A stretch of DNA of 35,812 nucleotides from an uncultured Methylococcaceae bacterium (GCA_903911305.1 CAIWDB010000016.1:1-35812); one strand, 5' to 3'; positions 15,736-25,169 are shown, counted from the first letter of the stretch. Made by a program: numbers and translations. Notes: generated from the sequence alone by a model not told the origin.

Positions 15736-18582
15736 ATGTCATTAGTACGCGATAAAGACTACGGAACCCCCGCCAGCCCGTCCGAGAAAAATGTGACGGT
15801 GGAAATCGACGGCTTTAAAGTCACCGTGCCGGAAGGCACGTCGGTAATGCGAGCTGCGTCCAGCATAGGCATTGAAATCCCAAAACTGTGCGCAACGGAC
15901 AGCATAGACCCGTTTGGCTCCTGCCGTTTGTGCGTGTGTCAGGTGGAAGGCGGCAAAGGTTATCCGGCTTCTTGTACGACTCCGGTTTATGAAGGCATGA
16001 AGGTGCAAACCGAAAATGCCAAGCTGAATGAAATCCGCAAGGGCATCATGGAGTTGTACATTTCCGACCACCCGCTGGATTGCCTCACTTGCCCGTCGAA
16101 TGGCAATTGCGAGTTACAAGATATGGCCGGTACGGTCGGCTTGCGGGAAGTGCGGTATGGCTACGAAGGTGAAAACCACCTGAAAGCCGAAAAAGACACT
16201 AGCAACCCGTATTTCACGTTTGACCCGAGTAAATGTATCGTCTGCTCGCGCTGCGTCCGTGCTTGCGAGGAAACTCAAGGCACGTTTGCGCTGACTATCG
16301 ACGGACGGGGCTTTGACTCTAAGATTTCGCCGGGGCAGAATGAAGCTTTCATGGATTCCGAATGCGTATCCTGCGGCGCGTGTGTGCAAGCCTGCCCGAC
16401 CGCGACCCTGATGGAAAAATCCATCTACGAACAAGGTCAACCCGACCATAGCATCACCACGACGTGCGCCTATTGCGGCGTGGGTTGTTCGTTCAAGGCC
16501 GAAATGAAGGGTGCGGAAGTGGTGCGTATGGTTCCCGACAAAAACGGTATGGCCAATCATGGGCATTCCTGCATCAAGGGCCGGTTTGCGTTTGGTTATG
16601 CCACTCACCCCGACCGTATCACCACTCCGATGATCCGCAAGAGCATCAACGACCCATGGCAGAAAGCGTCTTGGGATGAGGCGATTGATTATGCCGCATC
16701 TGAATTTAAGCGCATCCAAGAGAAGTATGGGCGTTATTCAGTAGGCGGCTTAACGTCCAGCCGTTGCACCAACGAAGAAGCCTATCTGGTGCAAAAGCTG
16801 GTTCGCGCCGCGTTCGGCAACAACAACGTGGACACTTGTGCCCGCGTATGCCATTCGCCCACGGGTTATGGACTCAAGCAAACCTTGGGTGAATCCGCCG
16901 GCACACAGACATTTGATTCGGTGATGCAATCCGATGTCATCATGGTCATCGGGGCCAACCCAACGGACGGGCATCCTGTGTTTGGCTCATTGATGAAAAA
17001 GCGTCTACGTCAAGGCGCCAAGCTGATCGTTGCAGACCCGCGTGACATTGATCTGGTCAGATCGGCCCATGTGCAAGCCGATTATCATCTCAAGCTGCGT
17101 CCCGGCACGAATGTCGCGTTGGTCAATGCCATCGCCCATGTGATTGTCACCGAAGGACTGGTCAAAGAGGACTTCGTCAACGCCAAGTGTGAAGTTGATT
17201 CATTCAAAAAATGGCGCGATGTCGTTTCCCAAGAACGTAACTCACCAGAATCCAGCGAAGTGCATACGGGTGTCCCGGCCAAACTGGTCCGCGAAGCCGC
17301 CCGGCTTTACGCCAAAGCGGGAAATGGTGCGATTTATTATGGCTTGGGCGTGACCGAACATAGCCAAGGCTCAACCACCGTCATCGGCATTGCCAATTTG
17401 GCGATGGCGACTGGCAACATTGGACGGGAAGGCGTGGGTGTAAACCCCTTGCGCGGTCAAAACAATGTACAGGGTTCTTGCGACATGGGCTCGTTCCCGC
17501 ATGAACTGCCAGGATACCGCCATGTGTCCGATTTGGAAACCCGTACCTTGTTCGAGTCGGTTTGGGGGGCCAAGCTGGAAGCCGAACCAGGATTGCGCAT
17601 CCCAAACATGTTCACCGCCGCGATTGATGGTTCATTCAAAGGCTTGTATTGCGAAGGCGAAGACATCGCCCAGTCTGATCCCAACACCCAACATGTTGAA
17701 GAGGCGTTAAGGTCAATGGAATGCGTAGTGGTTCAAGACTTGTTCCTCAATGAAACCGCCAAATACGCTCATGTGTTTTTACCCGGTGCATCGTTCTTGG
17801 AAAAAACCGGCACATTCACCAATGCCGAACGTCGCATTTCGCCGGTTCGCCGCGTTATGCCGCCGAAAGCCGGTTATGAGGATTGGGAAGTCACTCAATT
17901 ACTGTCCAACGCCTTGGGCTATGAGATGAACTATTCCAGCGCCAAGGAAATTCTCGACGAAATTGCATCCTTGGTGCCGACCTTCAAGGGTGTCAGCTTC
18001 AAAAAGCTGGACGAATTGGGCAGTGTGCAATGGCCTTGCAACGACGAAGCGCCGACTGGTACGCCGACGATGCACATTGAAGAGTTTGTGCGCGGCAAGG
18101 GACGTTTCATGCCGACCGAGTATGTGCCGACCAGTGAACGCAGCAACAGCAAATATCCGTTGCTCCTGACCACGGGACGCATTCTGTCGCAATACAATGT
18201 CGGCGCTCAGACCCGTCGCACCGACAATGTGGCTTGGCATCCAGAAGACCGTTTGGACATCCATCCGCATGATGCCGAAGTGCGCGGGATTGTCGATGGC
18301 GACAAGGTGTCCATTGCCAGCCGTGCCGGGGTAACCGTGTTACACGCCAGAGTCACGGAAAAAATGCAGCCGGGCGTGGTGTACACGACCTTCCACTTCC
18401 CTGAATCCGGCGCAAACGTCATCACCACCGACAATTCTGACTGGGCGACCAATTGCCCGGAATACAAGGTGACGGCGGTGCAAGTCACCAAGGTGACTGG
18501 CTTCTCGGAATGGCAAAACGGGTTCAAAAGCTTCACCGAGCAGCAATTGTCCATGTTGGAGAATGCCACGACGGCTGTCTGA
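15736..18582 (+). CDS. fdsA: NAD-dependent formate dehydrogenase alpha (catalytic) subunit
   Basis: The product has 948 residues and oxidises formate at a molybdenum or tungsten bis-guanine-dinucleotide centre. In order: an N-terminal [2Fe-2S] domain (C52, C63, C66, C80), a His/Cys [4Fe-4S] site (DHPLDCLTC), a two-cluster ferredoxin domain (CIVCSRCVRAC near 167 and CVSCGACVQAC near 210), a further [4Fe-4S] site of the catalytic domain (CAYCGVGC near 244) and the molybdopterin domains to the end. The metal ligand is expected to be C372 in ARVCHSPTG, an ordinary cysteine codon and not selenocysteine. It is separated from fdsGB by other genes. Confidence 0.96.
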   Translation: MSLVRDKDYGTPASPSEKNVTVEIDGFKVTVPEGTSVMRAASSIGIEIPKLCATDSIDPFGSCRLCVCQVEGGKGYPASCTTPVYEGMKVQTENAKLNEIRKGIMELYISDHPLDCLTCPSNGNCELQDMAGTVGLREVRYGYEGENHLKAEKDTSNPYFTFDPSKCIVCSRCVRACEETQGTFALTIDGRGFDSKISPGQNEAFMDSECVSCGACVQACPTATLMEKSIYEQGQPDHSITTTCAYCGVGCSFKAEMKGAEVVRMVPDKNGMANHGHSCIKGRFAFGYATHPDRITTPMIRKSINDPWQKASWDEAIDYAASEFKRIQEKYGRYSVGGLTSSRCTNEEAYLVQKLVRAAFGNNNVDTCARVCHSPTGYGLKQTLGESAGTQTFDSVMQSDVIMVIGANPTDGHPVFGSLMKKRLRQGAKLIVADPRDIDLVRSAHVQADYHLKLRPGTNVALVNAIAHVIVTEGLVKEDFVNAKCEVDSFKKWRDVVSQERNSPESSEVHTGVPAKLVREAARLYAKAGNGAIYYGLGVTEHSQGSTTVIGIANLAMATGNIGREGVGVNPLRGQNNVQGSCDMGSFPHELPGYRHVSDLETRTLFESVWGAKLEAEPGLRIPNMFTAAIDGSFKGLYCEGEDIAQSDPNTQHVEEALRSMECVVVQDLFLNETAKYAHVFLPGASFLEKTGTFTNAERRISPVRRVMPPKAGYEDWEVTQLLSNALGYEMNYSSAKEILDEIASLVPTFKGVSFKKLDELGSVQWPCNDEAPTGTPTMHIEEFVRGKGRFMPTEYVPTSERSNSKYPLLLTTGRILSQYNVGAQTRRTDNVAWHPEDRLDIHPHDAEVRGIVDGDKVSIASRAGVTVLHARVTEKMQPGVVYTTFHFPESGANVITTDNSDWATNCPEYKVTAVQVTKVTGFSEWQNGFKSFTEQQLSMLENATTAV

Positions 18583-18593
18583 AACCCATTGAC

Positions 18594-19469
18594 GTGAGCG
18601 ATAATAACTGCATTTTAAGTCAATCCAAGCCCTCGCCCACCAGCGGGGGCTTTGCTTTGTCTGGTAAACTACGCTGGCTGGCTACCAAAACCTATCCTGT
18701 TGAGCGTTGGCAAGGAGGTGTGTGGCAGCAAGCGAAAGATGCAGTTATCGAAGAAGCTCCGGTGGCATTGTTTTACAATAACGTACCTCATGTCGTCATG
18801 TTAGCTACCCCATTGGACCTTGAAGATTTCGCATTGGGGTTTAGCCTAACCGAGGGTATCATTGGTTCGCCAAGCGAACTGAACTTTGTTGAAGCCTATC
18901 ATCGGGAGGATGGCATTGAATTATGGATGCGGATTCCGCCAGAACGTTTTGAGCAACTGTCCCACAAAGAGCGCAACCTGACAGGACGAACGGGCTGCGG
19001 TTTGTGTGGGTCAGCAACGATTGCGCAGGCTGTCCGCCACCCTCCCCCGGTCGGCAAGGGAGTTTCTGTGACCGTTGAAGCATTACGTCAAGCCTTGCGT
19101 AGCCTTGAGGAACATCAGATTTTGAACAAGCAGACGGGGGCAGTCCATGGGTCCGCATGGGTAGTTCCAGAAAAGGGCATCGAGTTTATCCGTGAAGATG
19201 TGGGCCGACACAATGCTTTGGATAAGCTGATTGGTGCATTGGTGAAGTCGGGTGCTGATAGGGACAAAGGCTTCGTCATCGTCACCAGTAGAGCCAGTTT
19301 TGAAATGGTGCAAAAATGTGCAATGGTCGGCATTAGCTTAATGGTTGCGATTTCAGCCCCAACTGGCTTGGCTATAAGGCTTGCCGAAGAAACTGGATTA
19401 ACCCTCATTGGCTTTGCGAGGGAAAATCGGCACACGGTTTACGCCAACTCACAGCGGTTGGTTTTATAA
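18594..19469 (+). CDS. fdhD: formate dehydrogenase accessory sulfurtransferase FdhD (FdsC)
   Basis: FdhD passes sulfur from a cysteine desulfurase to the molybdenum cofactor of formate dehydrogenase. The CxxC site is TGCGLCGS. The motifs EEAPVALFYNN and LEDFALGFSLTEGII and the later VGRHNALDKLIG are typical. The start is uncertain. GTG at 18594 gives 291 residues but lacks a ribosome site. TTG at 18657 gives 270 residues, close to the usual length, and follows the G-rich arm of a hairpin. It is followed by fdsD. Confidence 0.92.
   Translation: MSDNNCILSQSKPSPTSGGFALSGKLRWLATKTYPVERWQGGVWQQAKDAVIEEAPVALFYNNVPHVVMLATPLDLEDFALGFSLTEGIIGSPSELNFVEAYHREDGIELWMRIPPERFEQLSHKERNLTGRTGCGLCGSATIAQAVRHPPPVGKGVSVTVEALRQALRSLEEHQILNKQTGAVHGSAWVVPEKGIEFIREDVGRHNALDKLIGALVKSGADRDKGFVIVTSRASFEMVQKCAMVGISLMVAISAPTGLAIRLAEETGLTLIGFARENRHTVYANSQRLVL
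18627..18652 (+). terminator. terminator-like hairpin between fdsA and fdhD
   Basis: A ten-pair stem, AAGCCCTCGC (18627-18636) with GCGGGGGCTT (18643-18652), has one G-T pair and a six-base loop CCACCA. It is followed by TGCTTTGT rather than a pure T-run. It lies 45 bases after fdsA and either inside or just before fdhD, depending on the fdhD start. It may partly stop transcription and lower fdhD expression relative to fdsA. Confidence 0.55.
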
Positions 19470-19512
19470 ATTACCAACAAAATTAGCAGTTAATAAGGAG
19501 ACTATTCCCATT

Positions 19513-19731
19513 ATGCACAACAATGAAAATCTAATCAAAATGGCAAACGACATCAGTGCATTTTTTGCTAGCGACCCTGACCACGCCTCCGCCGTCAGTG
19601 GCATGGTCGATCATCTCAGTAAATTCTGGGAACCGAGAATGCGCAAGGCAATCATCGCCCATTTGAACGAGGGTGGTGAAGGTTTGAGTGATTTGGCTAA
19701 AGACGCAGTCAATCAATTATCAGCTGTATAG
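19513..19731 (+). CDS. fdsD: formate dehydrogenase delta subunit
   Basis: The product has 72 residues and is the last gene of the formate dehydrogenase set. MANDISAFFASDPD, then HLSKFWEPRMRKAIIAHL, are the pattern of FdsD. This small protein is needed for maturation or stability of Fds enzymes. The ATG at 19513 has AAGGAG 13 bases upstream, a somewhat long distance. Frames starting further upstream overlap fdhD and are not conserved. Confidence 0.92.
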   Translation: MHNNENLIKMANDISAFFASDPDHASAVSGMVDHLSKFWEPRMRKAIIAHLNEGGEGLSDLAKDAVNQLSAV

Positions 19732-19883
19732 ATTGGCCCGTCAGAGTTGCATTGACCACCATCTTTCAGCTAAATTACTGGTGGATCGTGGAGTTTTCAC
19801 ACTTTGAGACTGGGTTCAACAACCAACCAAAATTACAGTGAAACGGCACATCGCAACCTATCCTCCCAAAAGCATTTATATTT

Positions 19884-20663
19884 ATGACAAACAAAATGTC
19901 CGACTCTAATAAAGAAATCTTTGCACAGTTGTTCCGAGTTCATCGTTCAGGGACAATTGATGCTGGAAGAAACATCCAAGCTGGTTATTACCGTGGATGG
20001 GGCCTTGAATATGGCGAACTGTCATCCGTATTTTCAAATTTGCCAATCTACCAACGCGCCTTGTCGCGAGCGATGGAACGAGGTTGCATGTTGCCAGAAT
20101 GTAAACTTTTCAATTTGTTTATTCTAATTTATTTTGGCCTAGAAAACATACCAGGTGACATCATTGAACTTGGCAGTTATAAAGGAGGATCGGCCGTATT
20201 TATGGCTGATATAGTCAAATCCCTTGGAAGATCGACTCAAGTGTGGGCGCTTGACTCGTTTGAAGGAATGCCCACAACCGATCCAGTTCGTGACCTGCAT
20301 AGTAAAGGTGATTTTTCTGACACTAGCTATGAAGACTTGCTAAGCTATACGAAAGATAACGGGCTTGATACCCACCTTAATATAGTCAAAGGGACTTTCG
20401 ATAAAACCTTGGAGGGTGTCGCGCAACGAGCCAAGTCATTCAGTTTAGCCCATATTGATTGTGATATTTATGAAGCAGTCAAATACTCGATCATAGGCTC
20501 TTGGCCTTATCTTGCAAACGGAGCATTTTTAATATTCGATGATGCGTTGCAAAGCTCTTGTCTTGGGGCTTTGCAAGCAGTTGAGGAGGAATTGATCTCT
20601 GGACGAGGACTTCGAGCCGAGCAAGCGTTCCCCCATCTAGTTTATCGATATTTTGCCAATTAG
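19884..20663 (+). CDS. TylF/macrocin O-methyltransferase-family protein
   Basis: The product has 259 residues. The SAM-binding region is IIELGSYKGGSAVFMADIV, followed by VWALDSFEGMPTTDP and the metal-site stretch AHIDCDIYEAVKYS, then AFLIFDD. This is the layout of TylF-type, metal-dependent sugar O-methyltransferases. Such genes are common in polysaccharide and glycopeptide clusters. The next gene, 36 bases downstream, is another methyltransferase and is probably co-transcribed. The start could also be the second methionine (MSDSNKE) at 19896. Confidence 0.82.
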   Translation: MTNKMSDSNKEIFAQLFRVHRSGTIDAGRNIQAGYYRGWGLEYGELSSVFSNLPIYQRALSRAMERGCMLPECKLFNLFILIYFGLENIPGDIIELGSYKGGSAVFMADIVKSLGRSTQVWALDSFEGMPTTDPVRDLHSKGDFSDTSYEDLLSYTKDNGLDTHLNIVKGTFDKTLEGVAQRAKSFSLAHIDCDIYEAVKYSIIGSWPYLANGAFLIFDDALQSSCLGALQAVEEELISGRGLRAEQAFPHLVYRYFAN

Positions 20664-20699
20664 ATCTGCGGGTGCAGTTTTGCGAGTTGTAGCCATTAA

Positions 20700-21677
20700 A
20701 TGTCGTATTTCGAAAAGATAAAATTCCTTTTGTCCTTTGGGTGGACTAATGCAAAGTATTCTAAAATTAGTTTCCTTTCGAGTCTGCCTTATAATTGTCG
20801 GTTAATTGATGTAGGTTGTGGCAATAACTCCCCACAATTTATCAAGTTGTTACGACCCGATATTTACTACGTCGGTATTGATGTAAGCGATCATAACCAA
20901 TTAGGCAATCCATTACTTTTTGCAGACGAGTACATACTAACAAGCCCAGATAGATTCTCGGAAGCCATTGACCAGTATAAAGGGCAAATGGATGCAGTAT
21001 TGAGTCATCATAATCTGGAACACTGTAATGACCAACTTGCAGTGTTATCGTCCATGACTAATGCGCTAAAGCCAAATGGAAAACTTTACCTGTCGTTCCC
21101 CTGCGAGGAAAGCATCAATTTCCCTCACAGAGACGGGTGTTTAAATTTTTTCGACGACCCAACTCATAACCAAGTTCCTTGTTGGAGTTCAGTGGTGCAT
21201 CACATCGAAATGGCTGGATTTAAATTTGATTTTACTGCTAAACGCTATAGGCCATTAGGTCTGGCTTTGAAAGGTTTGCTTCTTGAACCCCTTAGTTTTT
21301 GGCGTCGCCAAACATTGATCGACGGATCAACTTGGGCGCTATACGGATTTGAGTCAATCATATGGGCAGCGGCACCCACTGCCGAAGTCATTTTGGGAGA
21401 TTGGGGCCCAAAAGAAACCGTCAGAGGACAAGGATTCAACATCCAGACGGAAGGTTTATCTGCCATGTGGATTCTCGTTCAAGGGTTAAATCGGTACGGT
21501 CAAGTTTGGGTTGAGTTTGGCAACCTACGTCCAAAATATCCTGCCAATACGTGGGACACTTACCTCACTACAGCCATGCCAGAGGAAATCATTGTGACTC
21601 CAGGTTTTCATTCTGTCGTTATTGTTGAACCCACCGGTCGCAGAACCAAGGTCGGTGAGTTTTACGTGATGGAATAG
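20700..21677 (+). CDS. SAM-dependent methyltransferase with C-terminal IPT-like domain
   Basis: The product has 325 residues. The first 200 hold a class I methyltransferase: LIDVGCGNNSPQF (SAM motif I), YVGIDVSD, AVLSHHNLEHC and LKPNGKLYLSFPCEES. The last 100, from VILGDWGPKETVRGQGFN to VEPTGRRTKVGEFYV, look like a beta-sandwich of the IPT/TIG kind, as found in some glycan-cluster methyltransferases. The role of the extra domain is unknown. The gene converges on the large fusion gene with a gap of 57 bases. Confidence 0.72.
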   Translation: MSYFEKIKFLLSFGWTNAKYSKISFLSSLPYNCRLIDVGCGNNSPQFIKLLRPDIYYVGIDVSDHNQLGNPLLFADEYILTSPDRFSEAIDQYKGQMDAVLSHHNLEHCNDQLAVLSSMTNALKPNGKLYLSFPCEESINFPHRDGCLNFFDDPTHNQVPCWSSVVHHIEMAGFKFDFTAKRYRPLGLALKGLLLEPLSFWRRQTLIDGSTWALYGFESIIWAAAPTAEVILGDWGPKETVRGQGFNIQTEGLSAMWILVQGLNRYGQVWVEFGNLRPKYPANTWDTYLTTAMPEEIIVTPGFHSVVIVEPTGRRTKVGEFYVME

Positions 21678-21734
21678 CAATCAGCACACGATAAGTGAAA
21701 GCACTCTTTTCAAAGTCACCCTTTATCCCAAATT

Positions 21735-24700
21735 TCACTTAGTTTCATCAATGACTAACACATCCCCGCCGCCCGATTCAATTGGGTTCGATAAGATCTC
21801 TATGATGCCGGCACCAAACGTATAACCCCCACCAAATGCACATAAGCCTATGCGTTCGCCTTTTTTATGAGTCGCGAGTACGTCTTTCAAACAAATGGGT
21901 ATACTGGAAGAAGATGTGTTACCAAAATGCCGGATGTTGGAATAAAGCTTATCCTCTGGAAGACCCAAGCGACCCCGGATTGCGTCAATAATGCGTTGGT
22001 TGGCCTGATGGGGGACAATGCAATCCAGTTGCTCAATCGGTAAAGAGGCATCGTGGCAAGCTTTCTTCAAAATTGCCATCATACTTCGAACTGCCTCTTG
22101 GAATACGCGATGCCCCTTCATTTGAATATAGGGTGCTTGGCTAAAACCAAGGGGGACACTTAAATTATTTCCCTCGTCTGGTTTTGAACTGATGACGGGC
22201 CGATAGAGCATGGCTTTCCATTGCGCAAAATGATCGCCCCCCATCAACACTGTGGCCGTGGCCGCATCTCCAAACAAAGGAAAGGTGGAAAAATCTTCGG
22301 GATCTACTTTTTTGGACAAACATTCAGCGGTGACCAGTAACACCCTTCCTTTTGGTAAAGTATATAGGAAATCATAGGCATTCGAGAGTCCGTAGATATA
22401 GCCGGAGCATGCCGCAGATATGTCATAGGCGGGGATTTGCACATCATTTTCGTCAATCGAGAGATCCTTGAGGATCAAACAAGCCAAGGAAGGGCACATG
22501 CTTAATGGCGTACCTGACGAACAGATCAAAAGGTTAATGTCTTTAATGCTTAGCTTCGCAGAAGCCAGGGCTTCGCGTGCGGCTGTGACAGCCAAGCCAA
22601 GTATAGTCTCCCCTTCGGCAAGACGGGGGCGGGTGACTATGCCGGTCAACCGCTCCAATTCCTCGGGAGTGTGATCGCTTAACTTGGCTAGAACCTTTGG
22701 ATTGTCAACCCAATCGGAACCTGTGGCATAGGCTATCGACCCTATCCCGGCAAACAGGTTGCGCCGACGCTCGCGCAGTACATGCATGCGTCGATCCAAA
22801 ACAGGTTTCGGCCTATGTTTGGAAAATACGGGAAGTCCAACATCTTCACGACTCACTGGCTTTTTTGACACCCTCGGGTTTTGCAAACGAATGGCTAGGA
22901 TGGGAGTTCCTAGTTTGACCGATTCCCCAACCGGAACCAAAATTTCTTCTACGGTGCCAGAAATCGGGCTCTCCAAATCCATGACGGCTTTTGACGCCTC
23001 CAATATTGCCAAGATTATCCCTGGGGAGATGACGTCGCCCAGCTTCACCTTCCATTCGAGGATTTCCACAGTTTCGTCGGAAGGGCTGGCACCAATAGCT
23101 TCCACAAAATATATTTCTTGATCAGTTTCAGTGGTCTTTTCCCAAATTACATCCATTCTGAGCATGGACGCCACTTTTTCCACTACCCGCTTGAGGGATG
23201 GCAATACTTCGAGTTGGTTGGCAAAATGATAGGGAATAAATGTATCTTCACGAGCCAGTCTCGCCGATTGAATGTGTCGATGGGCTTTCTCCGCCACAGT
23301 GGCTAAGATTTCAGCACCAAAACCGACAGTATGGTTATCCTCGTGGACAACTAATATCCGCCCCGTTTTCATTGCTGATTCTATTACAGCCTCTTCATCC
23401 CAAGGGGATATGGATCTTAAATCTAAGATTTCCAACGACACCGATTCCTTTTCAAAAAAAACCGAAGCTTGCTCGCAAATGGGAACGGTGTTACCCCAAG
23501 CCACGATTGTAAGATCATGTCCTGAGCGGACGAGTCTCGCTTTCCCTAGAGGAACACGATGGACAGCCGGCTGAATCGCGGCTGCAAGCTCCTTATTTTG
23601 TAGTAGATTTTTTGGGTAAAAAAAGATGGTCGGTCGGCCACTATCAAATGCACTATTTAATAATCCAGAAGCGTCGGCTGCGTTGGATGGCAATAGGACA
23701 TCAATCCCAGGAATATGTGCCGCCGTCGCTTCCATACTCGCGGCATGATAGGGGCCAAGGCCAGGTCGATAGCCCCCGCAAGTTATCATCAGGATAAGCG
23801 GAACCTCATATTTCCCGGCAGTACGCCAGTACATGCTGGCCACTTCACTATAGAGCTGGTTGTAGGCGAGCGGAAAAAAATCACCAAATTGAATGAAGGC
23901 AACTGGCCTAAGCCCCCCCAAAGCCCTACCGACCGACACACCTATTATCGTAGCTTCTGAAAGTGGGGCATTGATGACTCTTCCAGGAAATTCTATGGAA
24001 AGACCATGAGTTACTTTAAACACATCACCTTTTGGGTCTTCTATGTCTTCTCCGTAAAGCATGACCCTCGGGTCTCTTCGCAACCTTGCACCTAAGGTAT
24101 CACGGATGGCATCGGCCATAACCAATAAAGTTTCGGTAGGCAACTCAAGCTTAGGAGGGGTTGGCATGTTCGGGCGCTTAACTATTAAATCGACTGATGG
24201 GTCAGGATTATTCTGGGAGGCTTCCCCTACAATCTTGACTTCCTCAATAATTTCATCCCGGATAGACTCAAGAGCTTGTTTGGTAATACCTCTTTTTTGA
24301 AGGTTAAGTTCAAGCAACAGTATTGGATCGCGCTTCTTGTTCTCGTTTAATTCATCTTCGCTTCGATAGCTAGATTGATCATCAGCATTGGAGTGGTCAC
24401 ACAAACGCACAACATGAAAAACTACCAGAGCAGGCCCCCGAGTTTCCCGTATTTTGGCGACAATCGGACCGAGAGCATTGTAAGCAGCTTCAACATTTGT
24501 ACCGTCAATATGATGCAAGGGAAGCCCAAACCATCGGTCATTGGGTCCTTGTGGAAGCGAAAAAAAAGTCTTACCTTTAGTTCGTGTGGAAATAGCATAT
24601 TGATTATCTTCCACCATAAACAACACGGGCAAAAAATCCCTGACGGCTGCCGCTACGGCTTCCATCCATTCCCCTTCTTGAGTGCCACCACCTCCACAAC

Positions 24701-25127
24701 CACAATAGACGAAACCTGTTCCGATGTCTTTCAACGTGGATGCCAAACCAACCGACGGTAGCGCATTGTTACCGACAGGAACCGTCATGGGGAGTATCCT
24801 CAGGGCAGGGTCCCCGAGAAAATCTGCCATTTGTCGTCCTCGACAATGAGAAGTGTCTTTGCTGAACAGCGTGTCAAAAAAGGCACTTGGAGGTAGGCCA
24901 TGCGCAAGAAGTAGGGCCTTATCACGATAATGAGGGTTAATCCAATCTTCCTGCGTTAAGTACGGTGCCAGTGCGACAGTGCCTTCATGCCCAGATCCCC
25001 CAATGGTGAAGAATGCCTCGCCTCGCTGGCAGTAAGCCCGTTCAAGGATGTCAATCTCACGGGCCGTCACCATCCAGCGATAAAAAGCGAGGAGTTGTTC
25101 ACGCAAGGGTTTTTCTTCAGCCGTCAT
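21735..25127 (-). CDS. fused 2-oxoacid dehydrogenase E1-alpha/E1-beta, lipoyl domain and ketoacyl-ACP synthase III
   Basis: One 1130-residue frame joins four domains. E1-alpha (about 10-325) has a thiamine diphosphate region ending EDNQYAIS (173-180). E1-beta covers about 330-655 and includes NAPLSEA and HIPGIDVLLPSNAADA. A lipoyl domain (about 675-750) carries K713 in LEASKAVMDLESP as the expected lipoylation site. KAS III (about 790-1115) has Cys907 (SAACSGY), His1040 (VPHQANQ) and Asn1070 (HFGNTSS), the full catalytic triad. No E2 acyltransferase or E3 domain is present. By family knowledge E1 decarboxylates a 2-oxoacid and acylates a lipoyl arm, and KAS III condenses an acyl group with malonyl-ACP; direct transfer between them is inferred. 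It lies 42 bases after creD and faces two methyltransferase genes. Confidence 0.9.
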   Translation of the reverse strand: MTAEEKPLREQLLAFYRWMVTAREIDILERAYCQRGEAFFTIGGSGHEGTVALAPYLTQEDWINPHYRDKALLLAHGLPPSAFFDTLFSKDTSHCRGRQMADFLGDPALRILPMTVPVGNNALPSVGLASTLKDIGTGFVYCGCGGGGTQEGEWMEAVAAAVRDFLPVLFMVEDNQYAISTRTKGKTFFSLPQGPNDRWFGLPLHHIDGTNVEAAYNALGPIVAKIRETRGPALVVFHVVRLCDHSNADDQSSYRSEDELNENKKRDPILLLELNLQKRGITKQALESIRDEIIEEVKIVGEASQNNPDPSVDLIVKRPNMPTPPKLELPTETLLVMADAIRDTLGARLRRDPRVMLYGEDIEDPKGDVFKVTHGLSIEFPGRVINAPLSEATIIGVSVGRALGGLRPVAFIQFGDFFPLAYNQLYSEVASMYWRTAGKYEVPLILMITCGGYRPGLGPYHAASMEATAAHIPGIDVLLPSNAADASGLLNSAFDSGRPTIFFYPKNLLQNKELAAAIQPAVHRVPLGKARLVRSGHDLTIVAWGNTVPICEQASVFFEKESVSLEILDLRSISPWDEEAVIESAMKTGRILVVHEDNHTVGFGAEILATVAEKAHRHIQSARLAREDTFIPYHFANQLEVLPSLKRVVEKVASMLRMDVIWEKTTETDQEIYFVEAIGASPSDETVEILEWKVKLGDVISPGIILAILEASKAVMDLESPISGTVEEILVPVGESVKLGTPILAIRLQNPRVSKKPVSREDVGLPVFSKHRPKPVLDRRMHVLRERRRNLFAGIGSIAYATGSDWVDNPKVLAKLSDHTPEELERLTGIVTRPRLAEGETILGLAVTAAREALASAKLSIKDINLLICSSGTPLSMCPSLACLILKDLSIDENDVQIPAYDISAACSGYIYGLSNAYDFLYTLPKGRVLLVTAECLSKKVDPEDFSTFPLFGDAATATVLMGGDHFAQWKAMLYRPVISSKPDEGNNLSVPLGFSQAPYIQMKGHRVFQEAVRSMMAILKKACHDASLPIEQLDCIVPHQANQRIIDAIRGRLGLPEDKLYSNIRHFGNTSSSSIPICLKDVLATHKKGERIGLCAFGGGYTFGAGIIEILSNPIESGGGDVLVIDETK

Positions 25128-25169
25128 TGAATATCACTTTAATCTGTAAGGGTCGTTTCATTCGGTACT

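Noticed and set aside
16114-16719. 201-codon open frame opposite fdsA
   Set aside because: It is a shadow of the cysteine-rich coding strand with no start context or conserved pattern.
16843-16860. Selenocysteine at the fdsA metal ligand
   Set aside because: The codon at residue 372 is TGC for cysteine, with no in-frame TGA, so this is the cysteine type.
21692-21741. TAAGTGAAA/TTTCACTTA dyad between the converging genes as a two-way terminator
   Set aside because: The arms are 9 bases, AT-rich and 32 bases apart, with no T-run; too weak to call.
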